Of a stretch of DNA of 64,000 nucleotides, positions 11,690-24,880 are shown piece after piece. The first letter of the stretch is position 1. Each line of letters begins with the position of its first letter. Source of the DNA: Erpobdella octoculata. Lineage: Eukaryota > Annelida > Clitellata > Hirudinida > Erpobdellidae. The translations under genes were made by a program, and so were the position numbers. The stretch is from the NCBI GenBank assembly GCA_963978895.1, contig OZ022241.1, positions 10,579,856 to 10,643,855 on the forward strand. Reading direction: 5' to 3'. The notes under the pieces were generated by a model that saw only the letters and a program-made list of their open reading frames with translations, searched no databases and had not been told where the DNA came from.

Positions 11690-11719
11690 GTATCTTAACT
11701 TTAAGTTAAGTTAAGATAC
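11690..11719. repeat. Perfect 12-bp inverted repeat
   Basis: GTATCTTAACTT and its reverse complement are separated by 6 bp, giving a small perfect hairpin. No function can be read from it. Confidence 0.6.
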
Positions 11720-12888
<1,169 letters not shown>

Positions 12889-12933
12889 TCATCATCATCA
12901 TCATCATCGTCGTCGTCGTCGTCGTCGTCATCG

Positions 12934-13025
<92 letters not shown>

Positions 13026-13108
13026 GTCATCGTCATGATCATCATGATCATCATCATCATCATCGTCATCATCATCATCATCATCGTCATCATCATCATC
13101 ATCATCAT
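12889..13108. repeat. (CAT)n microsatellite with CGT interruptions, 220 bp
   Basis: Largely pure CAT/TCA with a CGT block at 12908-12932 and scattered CGT and CATGAT variants. The poly-Asp and poly-Ser translations are artefacts. Confidence 0.95.
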
Positions 13109-13319
13109 AACAACCACCAATCATCAATTTGGTTTCTTGTTTAACACCTGCACTCCAAAAAAATAATTTTGACAAGCAATTCTCTCATTTGTTCTCGATT
13201 AGATGGCTTAATCAGAGTATTAATTATTTTTAAATACAGCATATAAAATTAATAATTGCAGTGAAACTAATTTAATAAAATAATAACTATTTCCAGTAAT
13301 TATAATTATAAGGATCCTG

Positions 13320-13490
13320 CACTGCCCGATTTTTGCGGTGCAGCCCAGTTGATTGGCAACTCGGTCTGGTCCGGTCCATTTCATTGACACAAAATTCCAG
13401 GCCCAGCCGGTTTCTACGAGCCTAAAACCACTAAACTTGGCTCGATCCGGGCGACCCGTACTGACTTCGACCCGCCCCCCCCCGTTTATA
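13320..13490. mobile_element. GGTCCGG/CCCAGCC-rich hAT-like terminal fragment
   Basis: Words such as GGCCCAGCCGG, GAGCCTAAAACCACTAAA and CGACCCG recall the CGGCCCGTC-rich blocks at 23826-24000 and 27180-27480, where 'AGCCTAGAAGTTCTATATAC' and 'CTAAAATCACTAAA' are shared. It is probably a diverged copy of that terminal region. Confidence 0.4.
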
Positions 13491-13499
13491 TAATCCTAA

Positions 13500-14045
13500 A
13501 ATGAAGACCAGGTCCATCCTGTACGACCTTCCCGTGCAGATCTCCAGTATGCATGCATGTATCTTTCCAGTCAGTGATATGCCTGCATGTATGTATCTTT
13601 CCAGTCAGTTGTATGTATGGATGTATGTCTCTTTTCAGTCAGTGATATGCACTTATATGTTCCCAATCAGCAGTCTGTTTGTTCCTATCAGCTGTGTAGC
13701 ACCAACGATTTGTTCCTGCTTTTGCACATTATTGTTGATGTTGAAGGAGAAATTGAAAAAGTAAAAGAAGAAATACAGAAGAAAGATGGAGCGGGAGAGC
13801 ATAAAGGAGGGGGTGGGGAAAATCATGGGAGGAAAATGTGTAAATGGACTGTAAAGGAATATATTTAGACGATTGCTGATTAGCAAACATGGAGAAAAAT
13901 GGAAAAAGAAAGTATCCAATGAGATTCAAAGATTCATGTGCACGTGACTTTTCCAGGAAACGTGAACCTAAGGAAGGAAGGTTTCAAAAAAAGACCCAGT
14001 TTGGCATCTGAAGTGGATAAAAAATTATCTCTGTCAGTGCGGGGG
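13500..14045. other. Unassigned; short tandem of TATGTATCTTTCCAGTCAGT
   Basis: Between 13545 and 13690 the word TCTTTCCAGTCAGT and relatives recur about four times with ATGCATG/GTATG spacers. Apparent open frames across it (13501-13868) are repeat-derived and lack a recognisable domain. Confidence 0.4.
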
Positions 14046-14329
14046 CTGTGATGGTGATGATTATGATAGTGGTGGCAATGATGATGATGGTGGTGGTTGT
14101 AGTGGTTGTGATGATGGTAGTGGTGATGGTAGTGGTGGTGATGAGAGTGGTATTGGTGGTGATGGTAGTGGTAGTAATGGTGATGATGATTACGATGATG
14201 ATAATGAAAAATTAAAGTGATGAAGAAAAACTATAGTGATATGATTATGCTAAAATATTATAGTGATGGTGATGATTATGATAATTATAATGATGATGAT
14301 GATTATGGTGGTGGTGGTGGCGATGGCGG

Positions 14330-14362
<33 letters not shown>

Positions 14363-14365
14363 TGA

Positions 14366-14404
<39 letters not shown>

Positions 14405-14420
14405 TGATGATGATGATGAG
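14045..14420. repeat. GATGGT/GGTAGT/GAT mixed microsatellite
   Basis: Imperfect trinucleotide and hexanucleotide runs of GAT and GGT, becoming more regular between 14300 and 14420. Confidence 0.9.
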
Positions 14421-14689
14421 TCGTGTTTAACAAATTCGAGCAAATCATAGAAACTTATCTGACATGCGTGTTTTTTTCTTAAAAATTTCTGTTGAAAAAT
14501 TCTTTGCAATTTTGTTCCTAAACTTCTGCATAAAAACATAAAAATCAATTTGTCATCATTCAAATGCTTCATATGAATGTAGAAATTTAAAGATTGAAAT
14601 TTTCGTCAGCAACAATTATCATATTTCGTTAAAAGAATATTTTTGTCACAACCCCCCTCATTGAGTGGTCAAAATAGTTAGAATTATGA

Positions 14690-14905
14690 TCATCTTCAAC
14701 CACCACCACCAAATTCATCATCACCATTATCATCGTTATCATCGTTATCATCATTATCATCGTTATCATCATCATTATTATCGTGGTCGTCATAACCATC
14801 ACTATCAACATCGATCTTTGTAATCATCATCATCGTCGTCGTCGTCATCGTCATCATCATCACCACCACCATTACCACCACCACCATCATCATCATCATT
14901 GTCAT
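14690..14905. repeat. CATCAC/CATCGT/CATTAT mixed microsatellite
   Basis: Complementary in composition to 14045-14420 (CAT/CAC on the + strand), including a short (ATCGTT)n run at about 14728-14766. Confidence 0.85.
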
Positions 14906-15595
14906 AATTTTCAACATAAGTTTTAATAAATAATAATAACAATATTAAAACCATCATATCACCTGTCCAAAGATGTGCACTGCACTTGTTTTCCTGATAT
15001 CCTGATACTGTATTTCTTACGCCAATACTTTCACACCAATACATTTGCACCAATAAATTTGCACCAGTACCTTTGTAGCAACACATTTGCTTTCTTAATT
15101 TTTATTTTGAGTTAAAAATGAAAAGCAAGAATTATAATTGACAGTTTGAGTTTTTTCTTGTTTCTTGTTTCAAACCAAAATCTTTTTGTTCAAAAAATTT
15201 TAAAATAAAAATTTGAAATGTCTTTCAGCAAGTTGGACAACACCTCACACGCACGCACACAAAGACACACGCACACAAAAGCGAGACTTTAATTTGTAAC
15301 CGAATTGTTGAAGGTCTTATTTACTGTCCCCAGTGTCTTTTTGTAACACCACAGCACAGACAATGTTCTATTGATGTACGTGCTAGGGGTTCATGGCTCT
15401 TTAAAGTTTAGGAAAGGTTCGAGTCTCACTGAACTAGAAGGGAGGGGGGTTCATGTCGTGAGATGAAGGGTGGGGTTCACGCCCCGTTGAAATAAAGGGG
15501 TGAAGTTATTTTCCACAGTAGGGCAAAAATAAAGTTTTTGTTTTATCGAATTACAGTTTAAAGTTGATGTCTCTCCATATAGTTCAGAGAAATGT
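14906..15595. other. No gene recognised
   Basis: A short tandem 'CACCAATACATTTGCACCAATAAATTTGCACCAGTAC' lies near 15033-15070. The rest is AT-rich, with nothing supported. Confidence 0.5.
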
Positions 15596-15673
15596 CAGCG
15601 ATGATGATGATGATGACGATGACAACGATGTCGATGAATGGTGAAATTATTGACGCCGCATTAGATGGCGTTA

Positions 15674-15830
<157 letters not shown>

Positions 15831-16496
15831 ATTATCATTATCATTATCATTATCATTATCATTATCATTATCATTATCATTATCATTATCATTATCATTA
15901 TCATTATCATTATCATTATCATTATCATTATCATTATCATTATCATTATCATTATCATTATCATTATCATTATCATTATCATTATCATTATCATTATCAT
16001 TATCATTATCATTATCATTATCATTATCATTATCATTATCATTATCATTATCATTATCATTATCATTATCATTATCATTATCATTATCATTATCATTATC
16101 ATTATCATTATCATTATCATTATCATTATCATTATCATTATCATTATCATTATCATTATCATTATCATTATCATTATCATTATCATTATCATTATCATTA
16201 TCATTATCATTATCATTATCATTATCATTATCATTATCATTATCATTATCATTATCATTATCATTATCATTATCATTATCATTATCATTATCATTATCAT
16301 TATCATTATCATTATCATTATCATTATCATTATCATTATCATTATCATTATCATTATCATTATCATTATCATTATCATTATCATTATCATTATCATTATC
16401 ATTATCATTATCATTATCATTATCATTATCATTATCATTATCATTATCATTATCATTATCATTATCATTATCATTATCATTATCATTATCATTATC

Positions 16497-16520
<24 letters not shown>
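15831..16520. repeat. (ATTATC)n hexanucleotide array, about 115 perfect copies
   Basis: Roughly 690 bp of uninterrupted ATTATC, flanked on both sides by (ATT)n (15674-15830 and 16521-16540). The YHYH and MIMI translations are artefacts. The unit looks like a doubled ATT with one T-to-C change spread by unit turnover. Confidence 0.97.
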
Positions 16521-16540
<20 letters not shown>

Positions 16541-16559
16541 GTCAATCAAATTAAGTAAT

Positions 16560-17105
16560 AATGACGAAATCGCAGTTGCAGACGGCCATGTTTGAAAACC
16601 TGCTTTGACGGTTTACAATACTTTACAATACTCGTCTTATTTATTACGCTTATTTTTACTTTAATTATTAAATTGAAAAAAAACTGGGTTGTAGCTTAAA
16701 AAACTCTAAACACTTTTAAGCTCAAATTCGACAGAAGTAGTTTTCATGTGTTCCACCTTTAAAGAGCTAATGGCACAACTACCAATAGCAATTATTAGTA
16801 TTTTATTTCCATTTAACAGTTGAGTTTCTTCAATGAAACTTGTTTTATCTGCCGTTATTACGCATCGAGGAATTGTAATTCAATGAAAGGATTCTCATGT
16901 AACAAAGATGATTTCATTTCACATTTTCACCATATTCGTGCCCCACTGATCTACAAAAAGAGTATCCTCCTGTTGATCTACAAAAAGTTCATCCTTCATT
17001 GATCTACAAGAATTTATACCTTTTTCTATGTTCAAAGGGTTATGTGACATACTAATTGCTGTACAAGATTTCATGTACAACAGTACCGGTGATCTAAAAA
17101 AAGCC
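16560..17105. other. No gene; short direct repeats
   Basis: Around 16945-17010 the word 'TGATCTACAA(A/G)AA' recurs three times at about 30-bp spacing with AGT/GTT variants. Nothing else supported. Confidence 0.45.
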
Positions 17106-17109
17106 CTAT

Positions 17110-17830
17110 GCACCTAAAAAAACCAACTACCTTCCGTTATCCGATCGAGTTGAAACTTTGGTGGGTTTATTTGTCTTTTTGAATGTTACATTCTTTCAAA
17201 GTTACAGATTGATTGACAAAATGTGAGTGAATTATAGAATAAAATCAATTAATCCTTTAAAATTAAAAAAAAACAAATTTTATGTAGAGAAATGAACCAT
17301 CAATTTTTAGTTTATTTAAAGGAAACAATATTTAATTTTAAATTTGAAAATTTATAATAAAAAATTTGTTAATTTCATACTGATTCGAAAGTTTCTTATA
17401 TTTTCAATCCTCACATACTTCACATATTAGGTAATTAGAAGATTGTGGTCAATGTTTTCATATTTTATTATTATAGACTTACTATCATCAGAAAATATTT
17501 TGCAAAACATTTTTAGTCGCTGAATTACAAAATTATAAAAGAATTTGAAAAAACGAAGCTCTTTATGGTTCACTTGTTAATTCCCTTAAATCAAATAAAG
17601 CCGATAGTCTTGCTTTCTCGACGACAAATATCGAAAGTGAAAATTGACAAACTTCCCGTCATCCATTCAAGCTGAAATTTGGAATATAGATTTGCTTTTT
17701 ATGACAATGCATTTTATTACATATCGGAATTTAAAAAAAATTATTATTAATTTTTAATTTAAAGTAAAACGTTTTATCTATGTTCTAAGAATCCAAAATA
17801 TAAAAAAATGTACAAAATCTAGATTGTGTT
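17110..17830 (+). repeat. Dispersed repeat family R1, long copy
   Basis: Shares 'CTTCCGTTATCCGATCGAG', 'GTGAGTGAATTATAGAATAAAAT' and 'TTTTCAATCCTCACATACTT' with 3500-3985. Its tail at 17640-17800 (CTTCCCGTCATCC, GACAATGCATTTTATT) matches 4960-5040. Confidence 0.65.
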
Positions 17831-17839
17831 CAATTCTGT

Positions 17840-18255
17840 TATTTATATATATTTATCCATCTCTTGGTATGAACCGCTTTTATTTTTTTCAATAAATTGA
17901 AACCGAATGTTCGTTTTGAATGAATTTTGTTTCTTCGAATAAATCGACTGTAAGATTTGAAGCGATGGTTCATGGTGGGAATAAATCACTTGGATAGCTC
18001 CATATTTGTTCTTTAACTCCATTCAAGTAAGCAAGCGTGCTCTTGTAATATGGAGAAAACTTCCAGTGTTGAATTTCTATCCGAGTTTCATGAAGGTTGA
18101 CCGATATTTGTGGGAAGCTGAAACAATCTTCGTATGTAGACGTGTCCTTTATTGTCCGGCAAAACTAATTAAACAGAAACAATGAATCCTTCCCTACAAA
18201 TAACGTTGGAGTGGCATTGAATTTCTAACAGAAGTTCGTTTGGAAGTGCAAAATT
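17840..18255. other. No recognisable feature
   Basis: AT-rich single-copy-looking DNA. Confidence 0.5.
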
Positions 18256-18261
18256 TTTGTT

Positions 18262-18294
18262 AGTGGTGGTGGTGATGATGATGATGATGATGAG

Positions 18295-18326
<32 letters not shown>

Positions 18327-18382
18327 CGACGACGATTACGATTACGATTACGATAACGATAACGATAACGATAACGATAATA

Positions 18383-18415
<33 letters not shown>

Positions 18416-18434
18416 TCTGATGATGATGATGATG
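18262..18434. repeat. GAT/GAC/GATTAC/GATAAC compound microsatellite
   Basis: Ordered blocks: (GAT)n, (GACGAT)n, (GATTAC)n, (GATAAC)n, then (GAT)n again. The GATAAC block is the complement of the GTTATC array at 19287. Confidence 0.9.
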
Positions 18435-18807
18435 ATTATAAGAATATTGGGACTCAGGTGCGTGTAGAATTTCTTTATTTTGTTGTTGAGAGAATTGACG
18501 AGTGTCGTTGATTCTACGTTCCCGAGTTTTCCAGATGAGCTGACTTTCTTTAAAAAAAGTTATTTCTAGAAAAATGTCCGTGTTCAGACGTCTGTGATGC
18601 AAACAACCACACGCACCAACCGGATGGAGGTTGCCAACCAGGAAGTCGAGAAAAAAAAGTGAATGTCCCGAATAGAATCGAGTGGATAAATAATAGGAAA
18701 AATTCTTCTAAAACATTTTTTTTATCTTCCGATATTTTTTTTAAATAATTTGAAACAGCAACACACAATTTACATAATCTTTGGTAATGTTATTATTATT
18801 ATTATTA
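18435..18807. other. No gene recognised
   Basis: Short open frames only. An (ATT)n stub at 18789-18807 abuts the Helitron-like end. Confidence 0.5.
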
Positions 18808-19285
18808 CTAGCGGGGTTACCCGGCGTTGCCCGGAGTTTTTAGAGGTTTTTCTAATGTTTGTCTCTCTCGCTCCCGTTTCCTTATCCACTTTCCCGTTTT
18901 CGTCGCGTTCCCGGTCGCTTTTCCGCTCTCAGTCGTTTTCCAGCTCCCGGTCGCTTTCCCGCTCAGAAGTTTTTTTTATCGATTTTCTTTCTTGCTCGCG
19001 TTTCCTTCCAAGCTTGCTCTCCCGATTCCAGTCGCTTTCCGCGTTCCCGGTCGCTTTCCCGTTCCCGGTCGCCATCCCGTTCCCGGTCGCTTTCCCGTTC
19101 CCGGTCGCTTTCCCGTTCCCGGTCGCTTTCCCGTTCCCGGTCGCTTTCCCGTTCCCGGTCACGCTTGCTCTCCCATTCCCGGTCACGGTTGCTCTCCCGT
19201 TCCCGTTCCCGTTCCCGTTCACGCTCATTTTCTCTTTTCCATTCTTTCATAACTTCTTTTAGCCTATAAAACGTAAAATAGATTT
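18808..19285 (-). mobile_element. Helitron-like element, family H1, well-preserved 3' end
   Basis: Read on the - strand, the element ends in hairpin CCGGGCAACGCCGGG, then TAACCCCGCTAG, then a T outside. A GC hairpin roughly 10 bp before terminal CTRR, with insertion before T, is the Helitron 3' signature. The body holds about six 18-bp CCCGTTCCCGGTCGCTTT units (19030-19215). No Rep/helicase coding is present, so it is non-autonomous. The far end near 19285 runs straight into a GTTATC array, so the true 5' end is unclear. Confidence 0.75.
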
Positions 19286-19286
19286 T

Positions 19287-19446
19287 TATCGTTATCGTTA
19301 TCGTTATCGTTATCGTTATCGTTATCGTTATCGTTATCGTTATCGTTATCGTTATCGTTATCGTTATCGTTATCGTTATCGTTATCGTTATCGTTATCGT
19401 TATCGTTATCGTTATCGTTATCGTTATCGTTATCGTTATCGTTATC
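19287..19446. repeat. (GTTATC)n hexanucleotide array, about 26 copies
   Basis: Pure GTTATC up to 19446, where it changes in a single step to ATTATC. Confidence 0.95.
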
Positions 19447-19506
19447 ATTATCATTATCATTATCATTATCATTATCATTATCATTATCATTATCATTATC
19501 ATTATC

Positions 19507-19580
<74 letters not shown>
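19447..19580. repeat. (ATTATC)n then (ATT)n arrays
   Basis: About 14 copies of ATTATC (19447-19530) followed by about 50 bp of ATT. Together with the preceding array this shows three ordered blocks: GTTATC, ATTATC, ATT. Confidence 0.95.
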
Positions 19581-19581
<1 letters not shown>

Positions 19582-19875
19582 TCCAAACACGCAAACGACT
19601 TTCTTATAAACTTTCGATTGTGAAATGAAAACAAAAATTACACAAGTCGGGCGAATTTCATCGTGGAACTTCATTAAGCTGCGCAAATGCAACTTGCATC
19701 CTCGCAGTCATTAATTATTTTCACCTGCTTGGGGAAAAAAATTTCTCCAATAAAGACATAAATCTGGAAAAGCTTGCACGATGATGATGATGATGATTGT
19801 GAAATATAATAACATAAGAGTGTAATAATATTATTACTACTACTACTACTGATAATATAAATAACAATAACAATT

Positions 19876-20133
<258 letters not shown>

Positions 20134-20324
20134 AATAATAGAAATAATAATAATTTCATTATTGTTTGTCATTTTCATCGCAAAAGTGCCACCCGGTTGT
20201 GCATTGAAAGTTGTCATCGATAAATTATGCTCGCCGTCAACTAAATTGTGCCTCACATGACCACACCTGGAACAGCACTGAAATTTCTATACAATTATTT
20301 CTGTCTTTTTCATTTTCTCACAAG

Positions 20325-20343
20325 TCTATTCTCTCTCTCTCTC

Positions 20344-20378
<35 letters not shown>

Positions 20379-20385
20379 TTCCTTT
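20325..20385. repeat. (CT)n microsatellite
   Basis: CTCTCTCTCCT-type run. Confidence 0.85.
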
Positions 20386-20469
20386 TCCCTATCTCTCCCT
20401 TCTTCATCCTTAGACATGTTAATAAAACTCCACCACGGAACTATTGTGAACGTCATAATTCACCTGCAA

Positions 20470-20477
20470 ATATTTAC
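20470..20477 (+). repeat. Target-site duplication, left (ATATTTAC)
   Basis: Exact match to 21345-21352 flanking the hAT element. Confidence 0.85.
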
Positions 20478-21344
20478 CAGTGTTGTTTCAGTTAAGTGTA
20501 ACTTTAACTGAATTTGGTCTAATAACTGAAAAAAGAGATTTAAGTTAAGTACTAACTGAAACTTTAACTGAAAAATAATGTTAACTTTAATTGTAATACT
20601 AATAGTAAAAAAAAGTAGTAACTGTAATACAAACTGAAAAAAATATTTTCGGAAAATCCAATACTGAAATGCGCCAAAATTTTATTTCTTTGTTTATATT
20701 TGGTAACCGGACCCACTCGTGTCTTTTATCTCTACTATGAGTTGCTTTTTCATCGCTTTATTTGCATTTAACGACGTATGAACAATGTTAAAAATAAATT
20801 CTGGCCGAAAACAAGAAAATGGAGTTTGACGTTATTTAAGTTACGAACCCTCTACTGATAAAAGCCGGTGCAACGTGTGGGAGAAAAAGATTCGGAAGCT
20901 CACGTGGTCGAAACTTGCGTAGCTCTGTTGAAAAGTAAATCATCTAAGTCATAGACATAAGGAAGTGTCAAAAGAACTTGAGGTTTTGGAGACAAATCAC
21001 AAAAAGCTAAAGGCCAAGCGCAAACTAATGGAAAATGATATAGGAAACACGGTTAACCAGAATAGCGCACAGACTACTTTGCCTGCTTTTATTAACCAAA
21101 AAAAAAATGGAATTCAGATGCACAAGAAGTGAAACTGAGACAGCGTTTGCTTAGTAATATCAGTACTGGGTTATATTAATAACTGTTATACTAACTGTAA
21201 TAGTAACTGAAAAAATTATTAACTCTAATATTAACTGGAAAAAATGAAAAAAATTAACTTTAACTGTAATACTAACTAAAAAATATTAAATTGGCTAACT
21301 TTAACTGATACTCTAACTGAAAAACCCTAACAGAAACAACACTG
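20478..21344. mobile_element. hAT transposon, non-autonomous, with perfect 8-bp target duplication
   Basis: The ends are CAGTGTTGTTTCAGTTA on the left and the complement of TAACAGAAACAACACTG on the right. They are inverted repeats obeying YARNG, flanked by identical ATATTTAC. Subterminal regions (20500-20640 and 21170-21320) are full of 'TTTAACTG / TAATACTAACTGAAAAA' words, probably transposase-binding repeats. The centre contains short broken frames (for example around 20995-21110, with KLKAKRK and TTLPAF) that may be transposase N-terminal remnants. It is 867 bp and cannot encode a full transposase. Confidence 0.9.
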
Positions 21345-21352
21345 ATATTTAC
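21345..21352 (+). repeat. Target-site duplication, right (ATATTTAC)
   Basis: Exact copy of 20470-20477. Confidence 0.85.
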
Positions 21353-21359
21353 CTCCTTC

Positions 21360-22085
21360 GCACTAACCATGGTGGGCCTAATAATTTCCGCGCGCAAACT
21401 CTCATCGTCCACTCCAGCATAGACATCAAATTATTTCAATACAAAACAGAAGAAAGTTTTCTTTTAAACTAATTTCCATCGCATCTGAAACATTTAATTT
21501 TATATTTTATGCTTCATTCGAAAACATTATTTCAAGTCAAGTTTAACAGCAACAAGACATCGGCATTACAGACAGACATTAAAACAGACAGTGACACAGA
21601 CAGACAGTAAAACAGACAGTAAAACAGACAGTGACACAAACTGAAAATAAAACAGTCAGATAAATAAACTGTCAGATTATTGAATTAGTTTTATTGTTTC
21701 ACAAAAATGATTAAAATTAGGCAGAAGATAAAAAACGCAGCAGATTTTGCTCCAATAATAAGACACGAATAAATGTGCAATTATTTTAAAAAAGATAAAG
21801 AAAGAATTAATTTCTCCGACAGAAAGATATATCTGGTCTCGTCCTAATCTTCAAAAACATTTCCAAGTTTGCCTTGCCTGGCCATGAATCATGTATTTTC
21901 ATATATTTTCATTTATTTCTTTTTCACTTTCAAAATTTATCGGTTGAAATCAAAAATTTTTTTATTTCGTTTTAAAATATTCACAAACGTGAGGAATCTT
22001 TTAATTTCCATCTTTTATTAAATTTAACTTCGTCAGTTGGCTCATTGATTAACGATATATATTAGGTATTATTATTATTATCATC
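21360..22085. other. No gene; short ACAGACAGT tandem
   Basis: A small (GACAGTAAAACAGACAGT)-like tandem lies at about 21565-21640. The rest is AT-rich without features. Confidence 0.5.
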
Positions 22086-22094
22086 AATTTTCTG

Positions 22095-22400
22095 GATGGA
22101 TGGACGGATTGATGGATGGACGGACGGACTGATGGACAGATGGACGGATGAATGAATGGATGAATATATGGACGTGTGAATGAAGGGATGAATATATGGA
22201 CGGAGGAATGAATAGATGAATATATGGACGGATAAATAAATGAATGAATATATGGATGGACGGATGAATAAATGGATGAATATATGGATGGATGAATCAA
22301 TGGATGAATATATGGATGGATGAATGAATGGATGAATATATGGATGGATGAATGAATGGATGAATATAGGGACGGATGAATATATGGACGTGGACGATGA
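22095..22400. repeat. Imperfect GGATGAATATATGGAC-type minisatellite
   Basis: A 16 to 28-bp unit built of GGATGAAT, ATATGGAC and GGATGGAT repeated about 14 times with variation. The IHPSIHSF translation of the other strand is an artefact. Confidence 0.85.
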
Positions 22401-23330
22401 ACTTCATCTAGCCAATAAATGACTAAACTTTTTTCTTTCAAATTTTGCACACATTTGCCTTCTGTTCCATTTCTGCATTTTTGCGTTGGAATTTTTCAAC
22501 TCAAAAGAGAATTTCTATTTTCATTTCAGTGACAAATCTAGCGTGCAATGGAAATAGACTTATTTGCAGTCCTCGTTCAATCTTCGCGAAAAAATAAAAG
22601 TTAAATGAAAATGAAAATTATTTCTAACTTTGTTGAAAATTTTCCTTTCTTTCAAGTTCAGACATTTTTTCGTCAAAAGGCTTTGTATTTTGCATGCATG
22701 CTGTTTTAGTCAAAAATAATTCTTTTCATTCTGTAAATTCTGTGTCGGACTGTAAAGATGACATTCTGTAAAGATACTGTTATGTAAGCATGACATTTTG
22801 TAGGAATTATACTAAGCATGGCACTCTGTAAAATTTTTACAGTGTAAACATTTTAATGTGCCGACATAACTTTCTGTAAAAAATATTACTGTGTAAACAT
22901 AATATTTTTTAAAGAATTTACTGCTTATATAGAACATTCCGTTAAATTTTATTGTTTAAACGTGACATTCTGAAAAAATACGTGAAATGACATTATTTCA
23001 CCATTTATTCAACTTTAAATTATACGACTTGTAAAGGAAAAAAATTGGCATATTCCATTTGCATAAAAATGTTGAGAAACCATAAAAAATAATGACAACA
23101 TGTTACATTTTTAAATAACTTTTATTCACAACAACTTCATCACTTACACTTCTTTTCCTTTCAAATTTTCTTCTCAGGAACTTCTAAACCACGTTTTTGG
23201 TTTATCCGAGTTTTTTATCTTAAATTTAAATTTAGTGCTGATTTTGAAGAGGAAAAGAAACAAGAATTTTTGCAAAAAATAATAATAAAAAATTAAACCT
23301 TTAATATTGTGATAGTTACTATAGTTATAA
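22401..23330. other. Unassigned; diffuse 'ACATTCTGTAAA' repetition
   Basis: Between 22735 and 22985 the phrase (GACATTCTGTAAA... TACTGTGTAAACAT) recurs five to six times in diverged form at about 40-60 bp spacing, suggesting an old tandem duplication. No coding sequence. Confidence 0.45.
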
Positions 23331-23821
<491 letters not shown>

Positions 23822-24005
23822 CAACTTGGCCCAGCCCGTTTCAAAAACCGAAATTCCTGGCCCGGCCCGTCTAATATGGGCCCGGCCCGTTTTTACAAGC
23901 CTAGAAGTTCTATATACTTGATGAAAAACTTCGGCCCGTCCCACCTTGACTTCAGGTTTAGCCCGGCCCGTCTGAACATTCTAAAATCACTAAAAGTTCT
24001 CGGTC
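23822..24005. mobile_element. CGGCCCGTC-rich block (hAT-like terminal region?)
   Basis: About 180 bp nearly co-linear with 27185-27380: shared words GGCCCAGCCCGTTT, AGCCTAGAAGTTCTATATAC, GATGAAAAACTTCGGCCCGTC and CTAAAATCACTAAA. Its GC-rich oligomeric words resemble hAT subterminal arrays, but I see no termini here. Confidence 0.5.
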
Positions 24006-24074
24006 GCTTTCCATTTCCCGCTTGATCTTTCGCTCTCAGTTGGCTTTCCGTTTCCGTTCCCGCTCATTTATGTA

Positions 24075-24096
24075 TGTATATGTTTGTGTATATGTA

Positions 24097-24163
<67 letters not shown>

Positions 24164-24168
24164 ATATA
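24075..24168. repeat. (TA)n-rich microsatellite with GTAT start
   Basis: GTATATGT words grade into pure TA. Confidence 0.9.
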
Positions 24169-24350
24169 GTTCCCTCTCGCTCATCCCCTCCGCTCCGCTC
24201 ATTTTGTGACGGATTTCAAATTTGTTAACTGTATATTTGATTCCCCTTGACTCTCAAGGTTGTGTGAAAATGTCATTACGATCAGATGAATGGTGTAGCA
24301 ATGCATAAAGGACATACATACATACAAACATTCATTTATATATATATATA
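24165..24350 (-). mobile_element. Short R3 element with Helitron-like 5' start on the - strand
   Basis: Shares GTTCCCTCTCGCTC, CTCCGCTCCGCTCATTTTGTGAC, CCTTGACTCTCAAGGTTGTG and the ATGAATGGTGTAGCAATGCA core with 25335-25515. On the - strand its right end reads (TA)n-AATGAATGTTTGTATG, as do the starts at 24881 and 26465. Its end is separated only by TA repeats from the H1 3' end at 24353. Confidence 0.6.
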
Positions 24351-24352
24351 TA

Positions 24353-24880
24353 CTAGCGGGGTTACCCGGCGTTGCCCGGGGTTTTTAGAGGTTTTTCTAA
24401 TGTTTGTCCCTCTCGCTCCCGTTTCCTTCTCCACTTTCCCGTTTTCGTCGCGTTCCCGGTCGCTTTTCCGCTCTCGGTCGTTTTCCAGCTCCCGGTCGCT
24501 TTCCCGCTCAGAAGTTTTGTTATCGATTTTCTCTCTTGCTCGCGTTTCCTTCCAAGCTTGCTCTCCCGATTCCAGTCGCTTTCCGCGTTCCCGGTCGCTT
24601 TCCGCGTTCCCGGTCGCTTTCCCGTTCCCGGTCGCTTTCCCGTTCCCGGTCGCTTTCCCGTTCCCGGTGGCTTTTCCGTTCCCGGTCGCTTTCCCGTTCC
24701 CGGTCGCTTTCCCGTTCCCGGTCGCTTTCCCGTTCCCGCTCACGCTTGCTCTCCCGTTCCCGGTCATGCTTGCTCTCCCATTCCCGGTCACGGTTGCTCT
24801 CCCGTTCACGCTCATTTTTTCTTTTCCATTCTTTCATAACTTCTGTTAGCCTATAAAACGTAAAATAGATTTGCTAAGAC
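24353..24880 (-). mobile_element. Helitron-like element, family H1, best-preserved copy
   Basis: The - strand 3' end is hairpin CCCGGGCAACGCCGGG, then TAACCCCGCTAG, then T of a flanking TA array. The interior 24590-24790 carries about nine units of CCCGTTCCCGGTCGCTTT. It is highly similar to 18808-19285 throughout, up to 'CCTATAAAACGTAAAATAGATTT'. No protein coding. Confidence 0.75.

Noticed and set aside
18827..19262. RFPVPG / GNGKAT / ERESDR repeat proteins on both strands, also at 24.4-25.2 and 56.5 kb
   Set aside because: All are readings of the 18-bp H1 minisatellite, which has no stop codons in several frames; copy number varies between elements and there is no conserved start.
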